Below, one piece after another: positions 18,652 through 27,338 of a DNA stretch of 64,000 nt. Both the position numbers and the translations under genes were made by a program. The notes beneath the pieces are model-generated. The model worked only from the letters and a program-made list of their open reading frames with translations, searched no databases and was not told the DNA's origin. The stretch lies in NCBI GenBank assembly GCA_947496465.1, contig CANMCX010000014.1, positions 1 to 64,000 of the forward strand, read 5' to 3'. This stretch comes from Marinifilum_A sediminis (lineage in GTDB: Bacteria > Bacteroidota > Bacteroidia > Bacteroidales > Marinifilaceae). How positions within the stretch are numbered: the stretch's first letter is position 1; every line of letters starts with the position of its first letter.

Positions 18652-19572
18652 TTAGTTTACTTTATAAGTAGTATCTCCTTTTTCGATACAGTTCACAATT
18701 TGATTTGCTCCAGCAATACCAGCATTGATATTTGCTTCAGCAGTTTGTGCACCCATCTTTTTAGGTGTAAAGAAGAAACGACCATCAAATTTGGCAGCAA
18801 TTTCATCCTTACAATCAGGAGCGATATCCGAAATGTATGCAAAATCTTTACGATCATCCATTAATTTCATCAATCCTTCTTCATCAATTACCTCTTTACG
18901 AGCAGTATTTACAAGAACACCACCTTTAGGCATTTTGTTTAATAAATCGTAATTAATTGATTTTTTTGTTTTATCATTAGCTGGAATATGCAACGAAATG
19001 TAGTTACAAGTACTGTATAATTCTTCAACAGAATCAACAACAGTTACTCCATCAGCTTCAATTGCTTCTTTAGCTACAAACGGATCGAAAGCCAAAACTT
19101 CCATTCCAAAACCTTTAGCAATTTCGCCAACATAACGACCTACATTACCATAGGCGTGAATACCGATTTTTTTACCTCGTAATTCAACACCAGCTTTTCC
19201 GTTATAAGTATTTCTAGCCATAAAAACCATCATACCTAAAACCAACTCAGCAACAGCGTTTGAATTCTGTCCTGGAGTGTTCATAGCAACAATTCCTTTT
19301 TCAGTACAAGCTTCAAGATCGATATTATCGTATCCTGCACCTGCACGAACTATTACTTTAAGATTCTTAGCAGCTTCAATAACTTCACGTGTTGCTTTAT
19401 CACTACGGATAATCATTGCCTCAACGTCAGCAACAGCTGCTAATAGATCAGCCTTATCAGTATAAGATTCCAACAAAACCAATTCGTAACCTGCGCCTTC
19501 CACAACTTCTCTGATACCATTAACGGCGGCAGGAGCAAAAGGCTTTTCGGTTGCAATTAATACTTTAGTCAT
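18652..19572 (-). CDS. serA: D-3-phosphoglycerate dehydrogenase, short Lys-type
   Basis: The 306-residue enzyme oxidises 3-phosphoglycerate to 3-phosphohydroxypyruvate with NAD+, the first step of serine synthesis. The Rossmann segment is GNVGRYVGEIAKGFG (142-156), and the catalytic Arg is in NTARKEV (Arg225). It stops after the catalytic and NAD domains with no ACT or regulatory domain. The position normally held by the catalytic His (HxGxxT) reads KKMGAQT, giving Lys272. This fits the short type III form in which Lys replaces His, as described for Entamoeba. serC lies 140 bp upstream on the same strand. Confidence 0.92.
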   Translation of the reverse strand: MTKVLIATEKPFAPAAVNGIREVVEGAGYELVLLESYTDKADLLAAVADVEAMIIRSDKATREVIEAAKNLKVIVRAGAGYDNIDLEACTEKGIVAMNTPGQNSNAVAELVLGMMVFMARNTYNGKAGVELRGKKIGIHAYGNVGRYVGEIAKGFGMEVLAFDPFVAKEAIEADGVTVVDSVEELYSTCNYISLHIPANDKTKKSINYDLLNKMPKGGVLVNTARKEVIDEEGLMKLMDDRKDFAYISDIAPDCKDEIAAKFDGRFFFTPKKMGAQTAEANINAGIAGANQIVNCIEKGDTTYKVN

Positions 19573-19672
19573 TTTATTTGAAAATTTGAATTAAAAAAAT
19601 AAAATGTCATTGTCAGCCAAATCGAAGTAACTCTAGAGTTACTTTAGTCGTTCCTCATGCATCTGAATGACG

Positions 19673-19699
19673 AAAAGTAGGAAGACTTCTCCTCCTACT
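19673..19699 (-). terminator. Hairpin after serC, with an adjacent perfect palindrome
   Basis: The minus strand reads AGTAGGA-N11-TCCTACT-TTT, 14 bp past the serC stop. A second structure, the perfect palindrome AGTAACTCTAGAGTTACT at about 19626-19643, lies between this hairpin and the serA start. Together they may tune serA expression relative to serC. Confidence 0.55.
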
Positions 19700-19712
19700 C
19701 ATCAAATGTAAA

Positions 19713-20789
19713 TTATTTTACGTGAATTGCTTCGAATTCTTTCATGCAATCAACCAAAGCTTGTACGCTTGCTTTTGGTAATGCATTGTAAGTAGAAGCA
19801 CGGAATCCACCAACCGAACGGTGTCCTTTAATACCAGACATTCCTCTTTCAGTTGCGAATGTGAAAAATTCTTTTTCCAATTCTTTGTACTCGTCAGTCA
19901 TTACGAAACAGATATTCATTAATGAACGATCTTCTTCGTTGATAACAGTACCTTTGAACATTGGGTTGCGATCGATCTCATTGTAAAGAACTGCAGCTTT
20001 TTCTTCGTTCATTTTCTGCATAGCAGCAACACCACCTTGTTCTTTGATCCACTTCAAAGTTTGAAGAGCAGCAAATACAGGAACAACAGGAGGAGTATTG
20101 AACATTGATTCTCCTTTAATGTGAGTTCTGTAATCTAACATTGTAGGAATCTGACGATCAACTTTACCTAAGATTTCATCTTTAACAATCACAAAAGTTA
20201 CACCTGCAGGAGCAAGGTTCTTTTGAGCACCACCATAAATCAAATCATATTTTGAAACGTCAACCGGACGAGAGAAAATATCAGATGACATATCAGCTAC
20301 TAGTGGTACATTTACGTCCATATCTTCTTTGATCTCGGTACCGTAAATTGTATTGTTTGTAGTAATGTGGAAATAATCTGCATCAGCAGGAATTTCGTAT
20401 CCTTTTGGAATGAAGTTATAAACAGTATCTTTTGAAGATGCTACTTCTACTACTTCACCAAAAAGTTTAGCTTCTTTTTGAGCTTTATTAGCCCAAGCAC
20501 CTGTATTTAGGTATGCAGATTTTTTTCCCATCAAGTTGTAAGGAATCATGCAAAACTGAGTTGATGCACCACCACCAACAAATAATACAGAGTATCCTTC
20601 AGGAATGCTCAATAATTCTTTGAACAATGCGATTGCTTCGTCCATTACTGCAACAAATTCCTTGCTACGGTGAGAAACTTCCATTACAGAAAGACCTGTT
20701 CCAGCAAAATTTTTGATTGCTTCAGCAGTTTTTTCAACTGTGAAATCCGGAAGGATTGAAGGGCCTGCAGAAAAGTTGTGTACTTTCAT
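19713..20789 (-). CDS. serC: Phosphoserine aminotransferase
   Basis: The 358-residue PLP enzyme converts 3-phosphohydroxypyruvate and glutamate to phosphoserine and 2-oxoglutarate, the second step of serine synthesis. Family features are the N-terminal HNFSAGPS, the GGGASTQF segment near 72-79, the PLP lysine in YGGAQKN (Lys190) and the C-terminal RSVGGFRASTYNA. Length is standard. It heads the serC-serA-DUF1015 group. Confidence 0.96.
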   Translation of the reverse strand: MKVHNFSAGPSILPDFTVEKTAEAIKNFAGTGLSVMEVSHRSKEFVAVMDEAIALFKELLSIPEGYSVLFVGGGASTQFCMIPYNLMGKKSAYLNTGAWANKAQKEAKLFGEVVEVASSKDTVYNFIPKGYEIPADADYFHITTNNTIYGTEIKEDMDVNVPLVADMSSDIFSRPVDVSKYDLIYGGAQKNLAPAGVTFVIVKDEILGKVDRQIPTMLDYRTHIKGESMFNTPPVVPVFAALQTLKWIKEQGGVAAMQKMNEEKAAVLYNEIDRNPMFKGTVINEEDRSLMNICFVMTDEYKELEKEFFTFATERGMSGIKGHRSVGGFRASTYNALPKASVQALVDCMKEFEAIHVK

Positions 20790-21164
20790 TTTTTCAAACG
20801 TTTTAAATTTTTGTATTATTCCATATCCTGAGGCAAATTTGCAAATAAAAATTTATTTTAAGACGGTTTTATCTGTTAAAATGTATGTTTTAAAACAAAT
20901 ATTCCATCATCTTATCCCCCTTCGTATAGATTAATACTTGCAATCTGAAAAACAGCAACTTAACCCTCAGAAATTATTTTGATATTTTCTCTTTTTTTCA
21001 ACAACATTGTCTATTTTCATAAGATTTTGATTTTTGATGAAATCAACTGGTGCAAAAATTTACAAATCAACATCAATCTAAGCCAAAAAAACAAACTGGA
21101 AGTTTTCTAAAGAGAAAAACAAATGTATAAATTTATGTTCGAAATACTTCTTCCTTTTACAAAT
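20790..21164. other. Intergenic between gcvT and serC, no gene seen
   Basis: About 375 bp of AT-rich sequence that must contain the serC promoter. No frame, RNA-like hairpin or consensus TAnnTTTG box could be assigned with confidence. Confidence 0.45.
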
Positions 21165-21196
21165 AAAAAAGCAGGTATACAATAAGTACACCTGCC
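21165..21196 (-). terminator. Terminator of gcvT
   Basis: The minus strand reads GGCAGGTGTACTTATTGTATACCTGC and then six T. It lies 30 bp beyond the gcvT stop. Confidence 0.85.
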
Positions 21197-21226
21197 ATAT
21201 ATAAATTCAAAATGAATTTCTTTTTC

Positions 21227-22330
21227 TTATCCTTTATAAAAAGGGATCTTCGTAATTTTAGCTTTTAAAGCTTTCTTTCTTACACGAATGTAAATTTCGG
21301 TATCCGCTTTGTAAAAACCTTCCTTAACGTATCCCATTCCGATTGATTTGCCAACCATTGGAGCCATAGTTCCCGAAGTAACCTCTCCAATTTCATTACC
21401 TTCAGCATCTTCAATCTTATATCCTTGACGAGGAATTCCTCTGTCAATCATTTCAAAACCTTTCAATCTACGCTTTGGTTTTTCCTCTTTTTGTTTTTGG
21501 AAGAAATCACGATCAATAAAATCATTACCATCAACAAACTTAGTAATCCAACCTAAACCTGCTTCAATTGGAGTATGAGTATCATCGATATCATTTCCGT
21601 ACAAACAGAAACCAACTTCTAAACGTAAAGTATCACGAGCTGCCAAACCAATTGGCTGAATACCAAACTCTTTTCCTGCTTGCATAACAGCATTCAAAAG
21701 CTTTTCACCATCCTCGTTCGATACATAAATTTCACATCCTCCTGAACCAGTATAACCAGTAGTTGAGAAAATAGCATTCTCGATACCAGCTACGGTAGCT
21801 TTTTTAAATGTATAATATTCCATATCCTCAACAGGAACATCTACAATTTTCTGCATTGCTTTTAATGCCAAAGGACCTTGAACCGCTAACTGACAAATTT
21901 CATCAGAAGCGTTGTACAATTCTTTTCCTACTTCCAGTCCCATTTCCTCAGCGTTTTTAGAACACCAATTCCAGTCTTTTTCAATATTAGCTGCATTTAC
22001 AACCAATAAATAAGTTTCAGCATCAATGCAGTAAACCAACAAATCATCAACAATACCTCCATTTCCGTTAGGAAAACAGCTATATTGAACCTTTCCTGCA
22101 CTTAAAGCAGCAACATCGTTAGTTGTTAATTTCTGAACAAAGTTAAAAGCCTTAGTACCTTTTACCCAAAATTCTCCCATGTGAGACACATCAAAAACAC
22201 CTAATTTCTCACGAACACAAACGTGCTCATCTTTAATTCCAGTGTATTCGATAGGCATATTATAGCCTGCAAATGGTGCCATTTTTGCACCCAATTCCTC
22301 GTGAAAACTAGTGAAAGCTGTTCTTTTCAT
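21227..22330 (-). CDS. gcvT: Glycine cleavage system T protein (aminomethyltransferase)
   Basis: The 367-residue protein transfers the methylene group from aminomethylated H protein to tetrahydrofolate and releases ammonia. The start MKRTAFTSFHEELGAKM is chosen over an in-frame Met 14 codons earlier, because family members begin there. FDVSHMGEF, NDVAALSAGKVQYS, GYTGSGGCEIY and a C-terminal TSGTMAP segment are typical. gcvH and gcvP are not in the window. Confidence 0.95.
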   Translation of the reverse strand: MKRTAFTSFHEELGAKMAPFAGYNMPIEYTGIKDEHVCVREKLGVFDVSHMGEFWVKGTKAFNFVQKLTTNDVAALSAGKVQYSCFPNGNGGIVDDLLVYCIDAETYLLVVNAANIEKDWNWCSKNAEEMGLEVGKELYNASDEICQLAVQGPLALKAMQKIVDVPVEDMEYYTFKKATVAGIENAIFSTTGYTGSGGCEIYVSNEDGEKLLNAVMQAGKEFGIQPIGLAARDTLRLEVGFCLYGNDIDDTHTPIEAGLGWITKFVDGNDFIDRDFFQKQKEEKPKRRLKGFEMIDRGIPRQGYKIEDAEGNEIGEVTSGTMAPMVGKSIGMGYVKEGFYKADTEIYIRVRKKALKAKITKIPFYKG

Positions 22331-22473
22331 TGTATTTTGTGTTATGGGCAAACAGTTACTAAAAAGGAACATTTTGCGTTAAAAGTTCACCCAGGAAAAA
22401 ACTAGTGTATTATGTTTGCGTTATGCAATTGCAAATGTAAAAATTTTTCTCAGATATCGTTTGCATTCTAAAA

Positions 22474-24210
22474 TTAGTTTACGCCACCCACTTTTCTGGC
22501 TATTCCCAATCGATAACCACCTTTAAACAAAACAACAAAGGCATCATTAACACCGCAAACATCTCTATACTTGGCTGCTTCTTCAAAAGTTTCAAATCCT
22601 CCTATGGTATATTTGTGCCATCCTTGTACAAATAAATGTTCTATAACAGCTCCACCTTGGTACCTTTTAAAGAGATCTTTTGGACCCATTTCTTTCTTAC
22701 AAGCCGCAATTTGAACTCTGTAAACAAAATCCTCTTCAACAAGCTCTTGATTCATTGCAACCTCTTCAATTCCTGCGGGCCTTTTCGCCATAGGTATTTC
22801 AAGTACTTCGATTGGTTCGCTTGTCTGAATAACTGGTATGGATTGAACTTCCTCAACCACTTCTACAGGCTCTTCTTTTTGTATTGGATCAGGAATTTTC
22901 TCTGAATAAATATCAAAGCCTCCAGCACCACCACTACGTTCCGATGCGAAATAGAATTTTCCATCATTACTCTCAAAATAGGTAATATCATTATCCGTAC
23001 TATTTATTGGTACTCCCATATTCAGAGGTCTTCCCCATTCTCCTGAAGCCAATCTTTCGCATCTGAAAATATCATATCCTCCTATCGTATTGTGACCTCT
23101 CGAACTAAAAAACATTTTTTGTCCATCAGTTGTTACAAATACATCTCCCTCATCATATTCTGTATTTATTTCTCCACCAATATTTACAGGTTTACCCCAT
23201 TTCCCTGACTCCTCTTTTCTACTTACATATATGTCGCACTCACCAAAACCATTATTCCTATCACTCACAAAATAAAGTTCATTCCCCCGAATACAAGCTG
23301 AGCTTTCTCGTGAATCTTTCTCATTTATCGATTTCAATTCTTTTCTCAGTTTCCATTCACTATTTCTTTTTTCGCCATAAAACAGATCTCCATTCCCTTC
23401 TGTTCCATCAAAAAATAAAAACTGTAAATTATTAGTTTCCGACATTAGTGCCACACTCGATTTGTCTGAAATATCAACATTTAATTTCTCAACATTTCCA
23501 AACCCATCTTCCACTCTATCTATAGCATAAATTCTTTCATAATATTTTTGATCCTTAGGTGATCGAGAATTCTTTTCAACTCCTCTTCGTGAACTAAAAT
23601 ATAATGTATCTTTAAACATCAATGGCTTAAAATCATCATGATTTGAATTCACTTTACCAGTAGACTCAACTTGAAATAGCATTGCTTCTGACAGAAGTTT
23701 CTTTCCACTCTTGCATTCCAAAATATGCTTCTTGCTTAAGGCAATCAATTCCTTTTGATCTTTATATTTGTTTAATTGAACCAACTCAATATTCATTTTA
23801 AAATGAGTTATGGCTTTTGAAAACAAATTTTGATACTGATAGGCAAGTCCCAACAAGTAATGAATGTCTTCACTTACATCCGGATTTAATTTTTCCGCAT
23901 CAATTAAAAAAGGTAAAGCTTTATCCTTAGGTCCTGCAATCAAGTAGCAAATACCTATGTTGTAATTTAATTCCGGATTGATTTGATTAAGTTTATGTGC
24001 CTCCAACAATAGCACAAGAGATTGATCTGCAAATCCAATTCCTTTAGAATATAGAAGAGCTGCATTTTTTATTTGCTTGTAAGCATTCTTTCGCTCAGGT
24101 AATCGCTCCGTAAATCCAGCCTTATTTACATCCAAAAAGTTTTGACCTGAAACAGAAGTAAATCCAATAAAAGAAAAAAGTAAAATAAAAGTAGTAAATC
24201 TCCAATTCAT
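22474..24210 (-). CDS. TPR/PD40 envelope protein with C-terminal SPOR-like domain
   Basis: The 578-residue protein has a signal peptide (to about VSGQ, residue 23), a TPR region (about 36-160), and several WD40-like PD40 repeats (about 195-430), with LYFSSRRG, LYFVSDRN, MFFSSRG and FYFASERS as repeat cores. A Glu/Pro/Val-rich linker leads to a C-terminal domain of about 85 residues (YRVQIAACKK... to the end) that looks like SPOR or a related peptidoglycan-binding fold. The layout recalls PorE-type proteins of Bacteroidota, which instead end in an OmpA domain. It probably sits in the periplasm, contacting peptidoglycan. Exact role unknown. Confidence 0.72.
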   Translation of the reverse strand: MNWRFTTFILLFSFIGFTSVSGQNFLDVNKAGFTERLPERKNAYKQIKNAALLYSKGIGFADQSLVLLLEAHKLNQINPELNYNIGICYLIAGPKDKALPFLIDAEKLNPDVSEDIHYLLGLAYQYQNLFSKAITHFKMNIELVQLNKYKDQKELIALSKKHILECKSGKKLLSEAMLFQVESTGKVNSNHDDFKPLMFKDTLYFSSRRGVEKNSRSPKDQKYYERIYAIDRVEDGFGNVEKLNVDISDKSSVALMSETNNLQFLFFDGTEGNGDLFYGEKRNSEWKLRKELKSINEKDSRESSACIRGNELYFVSDRNNGFGECDIYVSRKEESGKWGKPVNIGGEINTEYDEGDVFVTTDGQKMFFSSRGHNTIGGYDIFRCERLASGEWGRPLNMGVPINSTDNDITYFESNDGKFYFASERSGGAGGFDIYSEKIPDPIQKEEPVEVVEEVQSIPVIQTSEPIEVLEIPMAKRPAGIEEVAMNQELVEEDFVYRVQIAACKKEMGPKDLFKRYQGGAVIEHLFVQGWHKYTIGGFETFEEAAKYRDVCGVNDAFVVLFKGGYRLGIARKVGGVN

Positions 24211-24537
24211 AAGATAAAAGGTTAGTTTAAATTAGATTTCACTAAATTAAAGAATTCCAATCTCAATTCTCATAAAAGCAATTTAAAATATCAATTATTA
24301 ATAATAAAAATAAATAGAATCCTAATCACAAAACCACACGCCAAACAATCAATAAATACAAAGGATATAAGTATCTTAATCCATCTATTTTCAATAGGTA
24401 GTTTGAAAATTAATTAGTATTATTGCATTAACAAAAGATGTTAAACCTTTCAGATTTTCAGAATAATGCATTACGTTTACAAATATGTGCAAATTGAGAA
24501 TTGAAAGTTTTTTGTATAACATGTTTATCCTAAAAGA
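24211..24537. other. Divergent intergenic region
   Basis: 327 bp between the PD40 gene (minus) and the hpt-like gene (plus), so it must carry two promoters. No box could be assigned reliably. No additional gene is seen. Confidence 0.45.
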
Positions 24538-24993
24538 ATGACTCAAGGACACAAAATCACTGATTTATCCTATTTGAAAGAAATGTCGGGTAACGACAAG
24601 AGTATTATTGAAGAAATGATTGAAATATTCATTGAACAAATTCCCGAATTTACAGATGAAGTTTCATCAAATTTTGACACTAGAGATTGGGCTGGTTTAG
24701 GCGCAATTGCTCACAAGGCAAAATCATCGGTTCGAACGATGGGCATGGAATATATAGGGGATTGTCTTGAACAATTAGAGCATTTTTCAAAAGGAAACCT
24801 TAAATTTGAATTACAGATAAAAAAAGAAAAAGGTGTTGAATTAAGTCCTGATGATGAAAAAAACTGGAGCAATGTGATGAATGAAGCCAGCAATGACGTT
24901 GAATTAAAACATATTCCTGATCTCGTTGAATGTTTCTTAACCAACTGTCCATTAGCTGTTGATGAACTTAAAACAACATTACAACAACTTTAA
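24538..24993 (+). CDS. Histidine phosphotransfer (Hpt) domain protein
   Basis: The 151-residue all-helical protein has an Hpt domain in residues 8-90 and the phospho-accepting His59 in IAHKAKSSVRTMG. The remaining 60 residues are charged and helical, without a recognised domain. No histidine kinase is encoded nearby, so it must receive phosphate from a hybrid kinase elsewhere. It is followed 15 bp later by the STAS gene and then by a receiver-phosphatase gene. The three together form a phosphorelay joined to partner switching. Confidence 0.85.
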   Translation: MTQGHKITDLSYLKEMSGNDKSIIEEMIEIFIEQIPEFTDEVSSNFDTRDWAGLGAIAHKAKSSVRTMGMEYIGDCLEQLEHFSKGNLKFELQIKKEKGVELSPDDEKNWSNVMNEASNDVELKHIPDLVECFLTNCPLAVDELKTTLQQL

Positions 24994-25008
24994 ACCATAA
25001 CTAAAGCT

Positions 25009-25359
25009 ATGAACATCGAAACCAAAAACGTTGATTCTATTACTATAATGAAATTGGGTGAAACCAATCGTTTATATGCCCTTAATGCAGGAATTGCTAA
25101 AGATAAAATGAACGAAGTTTTAACTCAACCAGAATCGAGACTTATTGTAGATTTTGAAGCAATTAGTTTCATTGATAGTTCTGGGTTTGGAGCTTTACTC
25201 TCTGCTTTAAAAACTTCAAAAGAACATCAAAGTCAAATTAAGCTTTGCAATATCAACAAAGATGTAATGGAATTGATTGAATTAATGCAATTGGATTCAA
25301 TTTTTGACATATTCCAGGATTCAAAGGCTTGTGTAAACAGCTTTTCGAGAGCAGAATAA
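25009..25359 (+). CDS. STAS-domain anti-sigma-factor-antagonist-like protein
   Basis: The 116-residue single STAS domain carries the phosphorylatable serine motif FIDSSGFGALLSAL (about 49-62). SpoIIAA/RsbV-like proteins are dephosphorylated by PP2C phosphatases and then bind a partner kinase or anti-sigma factor. The phosphatase is encoded 9 bp downstream. No RsbW-like kinase is present in the window. Confidence 0.88.
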   Translation: MNIETKNVDSITIMKLGETNRLYALNAGIAKDKMNEVLTQPESRLIVDFEAISFIDSSGFGALLSALKTSKEHQSQIKLCNINKDVMELIELMQLDSIFDIFQDSKACVNSFSRAE

Positions 25360-25368
25360 ACTGCCATT

Positions 25369-26931
25369 ATGGGCAAAGTCTCACCTCATATACTTGTAGT
25401 TGATGACGATGTAGTTATCTTAAAATTTATTGAGTATACTCTAAATGATTTAGGGTATCAAACAACTTTGTCCAAAAATGGTCAAGATGCTATCAACAAA
25501 GCTAAAAGTGAGCATTACGATTTAATCATATCCGATTTGTACATGCCTCTGATGGATGGCAATGAATTGGTACGCCATTTTCGAAGTTTACCTGAATACC
25601 AACACACACCATTCATATTCTTATCGGGCAATACCGAAGAAGAAACCTGGATCAAAAACTTGAACGATGGGGCGGATGATTTTATCACCAAACCCATCAA
25701 ACAAAAAATATTCATCTCCAAAATTCAGTCACATTTAAAAAAATCTTTTCTAAGAAAAGATATTTTAGATGGAGCCAGAAAGAATGATATTAGCTTTAAA
25801 AAAGGCAATTTAATTTATTGTGCCAATAGAATTAAACCCTTTCCTCTTCCTCGTAAATTAATCAAAACAAACATTAAGGTAGTTTATACAGATACGGATT
25901 TCTTCATGGCCTTACAGGATGTGAATACATGGGAAATTATTATTGACGATGCTGCAGATTGGGCAACTTCTATTCTTGAAAAAATCAGTGAAATTGTCTC
26001 AAATCATCTACCCATTAGCATTTTAGTTTCAGATTCCGAAAATAAAGAACAAATGGATTTCTTTCTGAAATTTAAAATCAATAGTTTCCTTTATAAAAAA
26101 TTGGATTCAAGACTCATTGTTCATCAAATTAACTCTAACATACAGAGAGAACACGAATTAAAAAATAAATACCTGCACGCCTTAAACACTGCAGCAAAAA
26201 GATCACCCATACGATTCGAAAATAATTTTTCTGATAGTTTAAACGATTATGATATTCAGGTGTTACATCAACCATACGATAAGTTACCAGGTGGAGACTA
26301 TTACGAAGTTATCAATATAGACGAAAATCGAAAAATTTTAATTCTAGGTGATGTAATGGGTAAAAAATGGGATGCCTGGTTTTTTGTTCCTGCCTATATT
26401 GCCTACATACGAAGTACAATTAATTTTTTCTTGGATAGAGAAGAGTGGAACTTTGTAGAACACCCTGGAAAATTTCTTGAAATCATTAACAAATATATTT
26501 TTAAAGACATGCAGTTAACGGAGGTATTTACAACTTTAAGTATTATCTCTATTTCTAGCTTAACCAATAAAGTAAGCGTTGCTTCTGCAGGCGCTTTACG
26601 ACCGTACTATTATAACAGTTCCGAAGATACGATCTCTCAACTCAATATTGTTGGCACATTGCTAGGTGTTATAAAAGATGCCAATTACCAAAGTTTGGTC
26701 CATGAAATTCAAAAAGGAGATAAGCTTTTATTTTACACCGATGGCTACACTGAGGCAGTAAATGACAAGAATAATGAAATGATTGGTGATGACGCACTTT
26801 TCATGGCCTTAGATAATTTTAAAAAGCAGGAAAATTTAACTCCAACCAAAATTGAAGAAGAAGTGGCACGCTCACATAACGTATCCAAGTTCGATGACGA
26901 TAGAACACTTCTTGTCATTCAAAGAAATTAA
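25369..26931 (+). CDS. Response regulator with PP2C (SpoIIE/RsbU-type) phosphatase output
   Basis: The 520-residue protein has an N-terminal receiver (about 6-125: acidic VVDDD, phospho-Asp in ISDLYMPLMDG, FLSGN, and the KP lysine in ITKPIK). A middle region (about 150-270) resembles a degenerate second receiver (WEIIIDD, PISILVSDS, FLYKK) lacking a clear phospho-Asp set. The C-terminal PP2C domain (about 285-518) has GGDYYEV, LGDVMGK, LFYTDGYTE and DDDRTLLV. It would be switched by phosphorelay and act on the STAS protein encoded just before it. Confidence 0.9.
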   Translation: MGKVSPHILVVDDDVVILKFIEYTLNDLGYQTTLSKNGQDAINKAKSEHYDLIISDLYMPLMDGNELVRHFRSLPEYQHTPFIFLSGNTEEETWIKNLNDGADDFITKPIKQKIFISKIQSHLKKSFLRKDILDGARKNDISFKKGNLIYCANRIKPFPLPRKLIKTNIKVVYTDTDFFMALQDVNTWEIIIDDAADWATSILEKISEIVSNHLPISILVSDSENKEQMDFFLKFKINSFLYKKLDSRLIVHQINSNIQREHELKNKYLHALNTAAKRSPIRFENNFSDSLNDYDIQVLHQPYDKLPGGDYYEVINIDENRKILILGDVMGKKWDAWFFVPAYIAYIRSTINFFLDREEWNFVEHPGKFLEIINKYIFKDMQLTEVFTTLSIISISSLTNKVSVASAGALRPYYYNSSEDTISQLNIVGTLLGVIKDANYQSLVHEIQKGDKLLFYTDGYTEAVNDKNNEMIGDDALFMALDNFKKQENLTPTKIEEEVARSHNVSKFDDDRTLLVIQRN

Positions 26932-26995
26932 CCAAAATCAATTCTATTTCCCTTTTTTTTAGCACATTTGCCAAAAATTTAATTGCTAAAAAACA

Positions 26996-27310
26996 ATGAA
27001 CGAAATTATTGGATGGCTAGGAAGCCTTTTATTTGCCATTTGTGCCCTACCTCAAGTGATTCATACGTTTAAAACAAGAAAAACGGATGATCTGAGTGAG
27101 ATTTTTCTTTGGCTTTGGTTCTGGGGAGAAGTTTTTACATTTAGCTACATTATTAATGATGATATAGCCAGCAAAAACTATCATATCCCACTCTACTTCA
27201 ATTATCTGTTTAATTTAGTACTACTATTCTATTTAATTTTTGCAAAATATACCTATAACTCTAGACCAACAGGTTTGGCAGTATTATTCCAAAAAATAAT
27301 TAAAAAATAA
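26996..27310 (+). CDS. PQ-loop (SemiSWEET-like) membrane protein
   Basis: The 104-residue protein has three hydrophobic segments and a PQ motif in ICALPQVIHTFKTRKTDDLS, typical of PQ-loop half-transporters. SemiSWEETs work as dimers moving sugars, while related PQ-loop proteins have other or unknown cargo. It lies 64 bp downstream of the PP2C gene on the same strand, with a hairpin terminator right after it. Confidence 0.8.
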   Translation: MNEIIGWLGSLLFAICALPQVIHTFKTRKTDDLSEIFLWLWFWGEVFTFSYIINDDIASKNYHIPLYFNYLFNLVLLFYLIFAKYTYNSRPTGLAVLFQKIIKK

Positions 27311-27338
27311 AGCCGGATTCTCATCCGGCTTCTCTTTT
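27310..27338. terminator. Bidirectional terminator
   Basis: Stem AAGCCGGAT-TCTC-ATCCGGCTT between two convergent genes. On the plus strand CTCTTTT follows it, and on the minus strand TTATTTTTTA follows it. It separates the PQ-loop gene from the end of citC. Confidence 0.85.
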
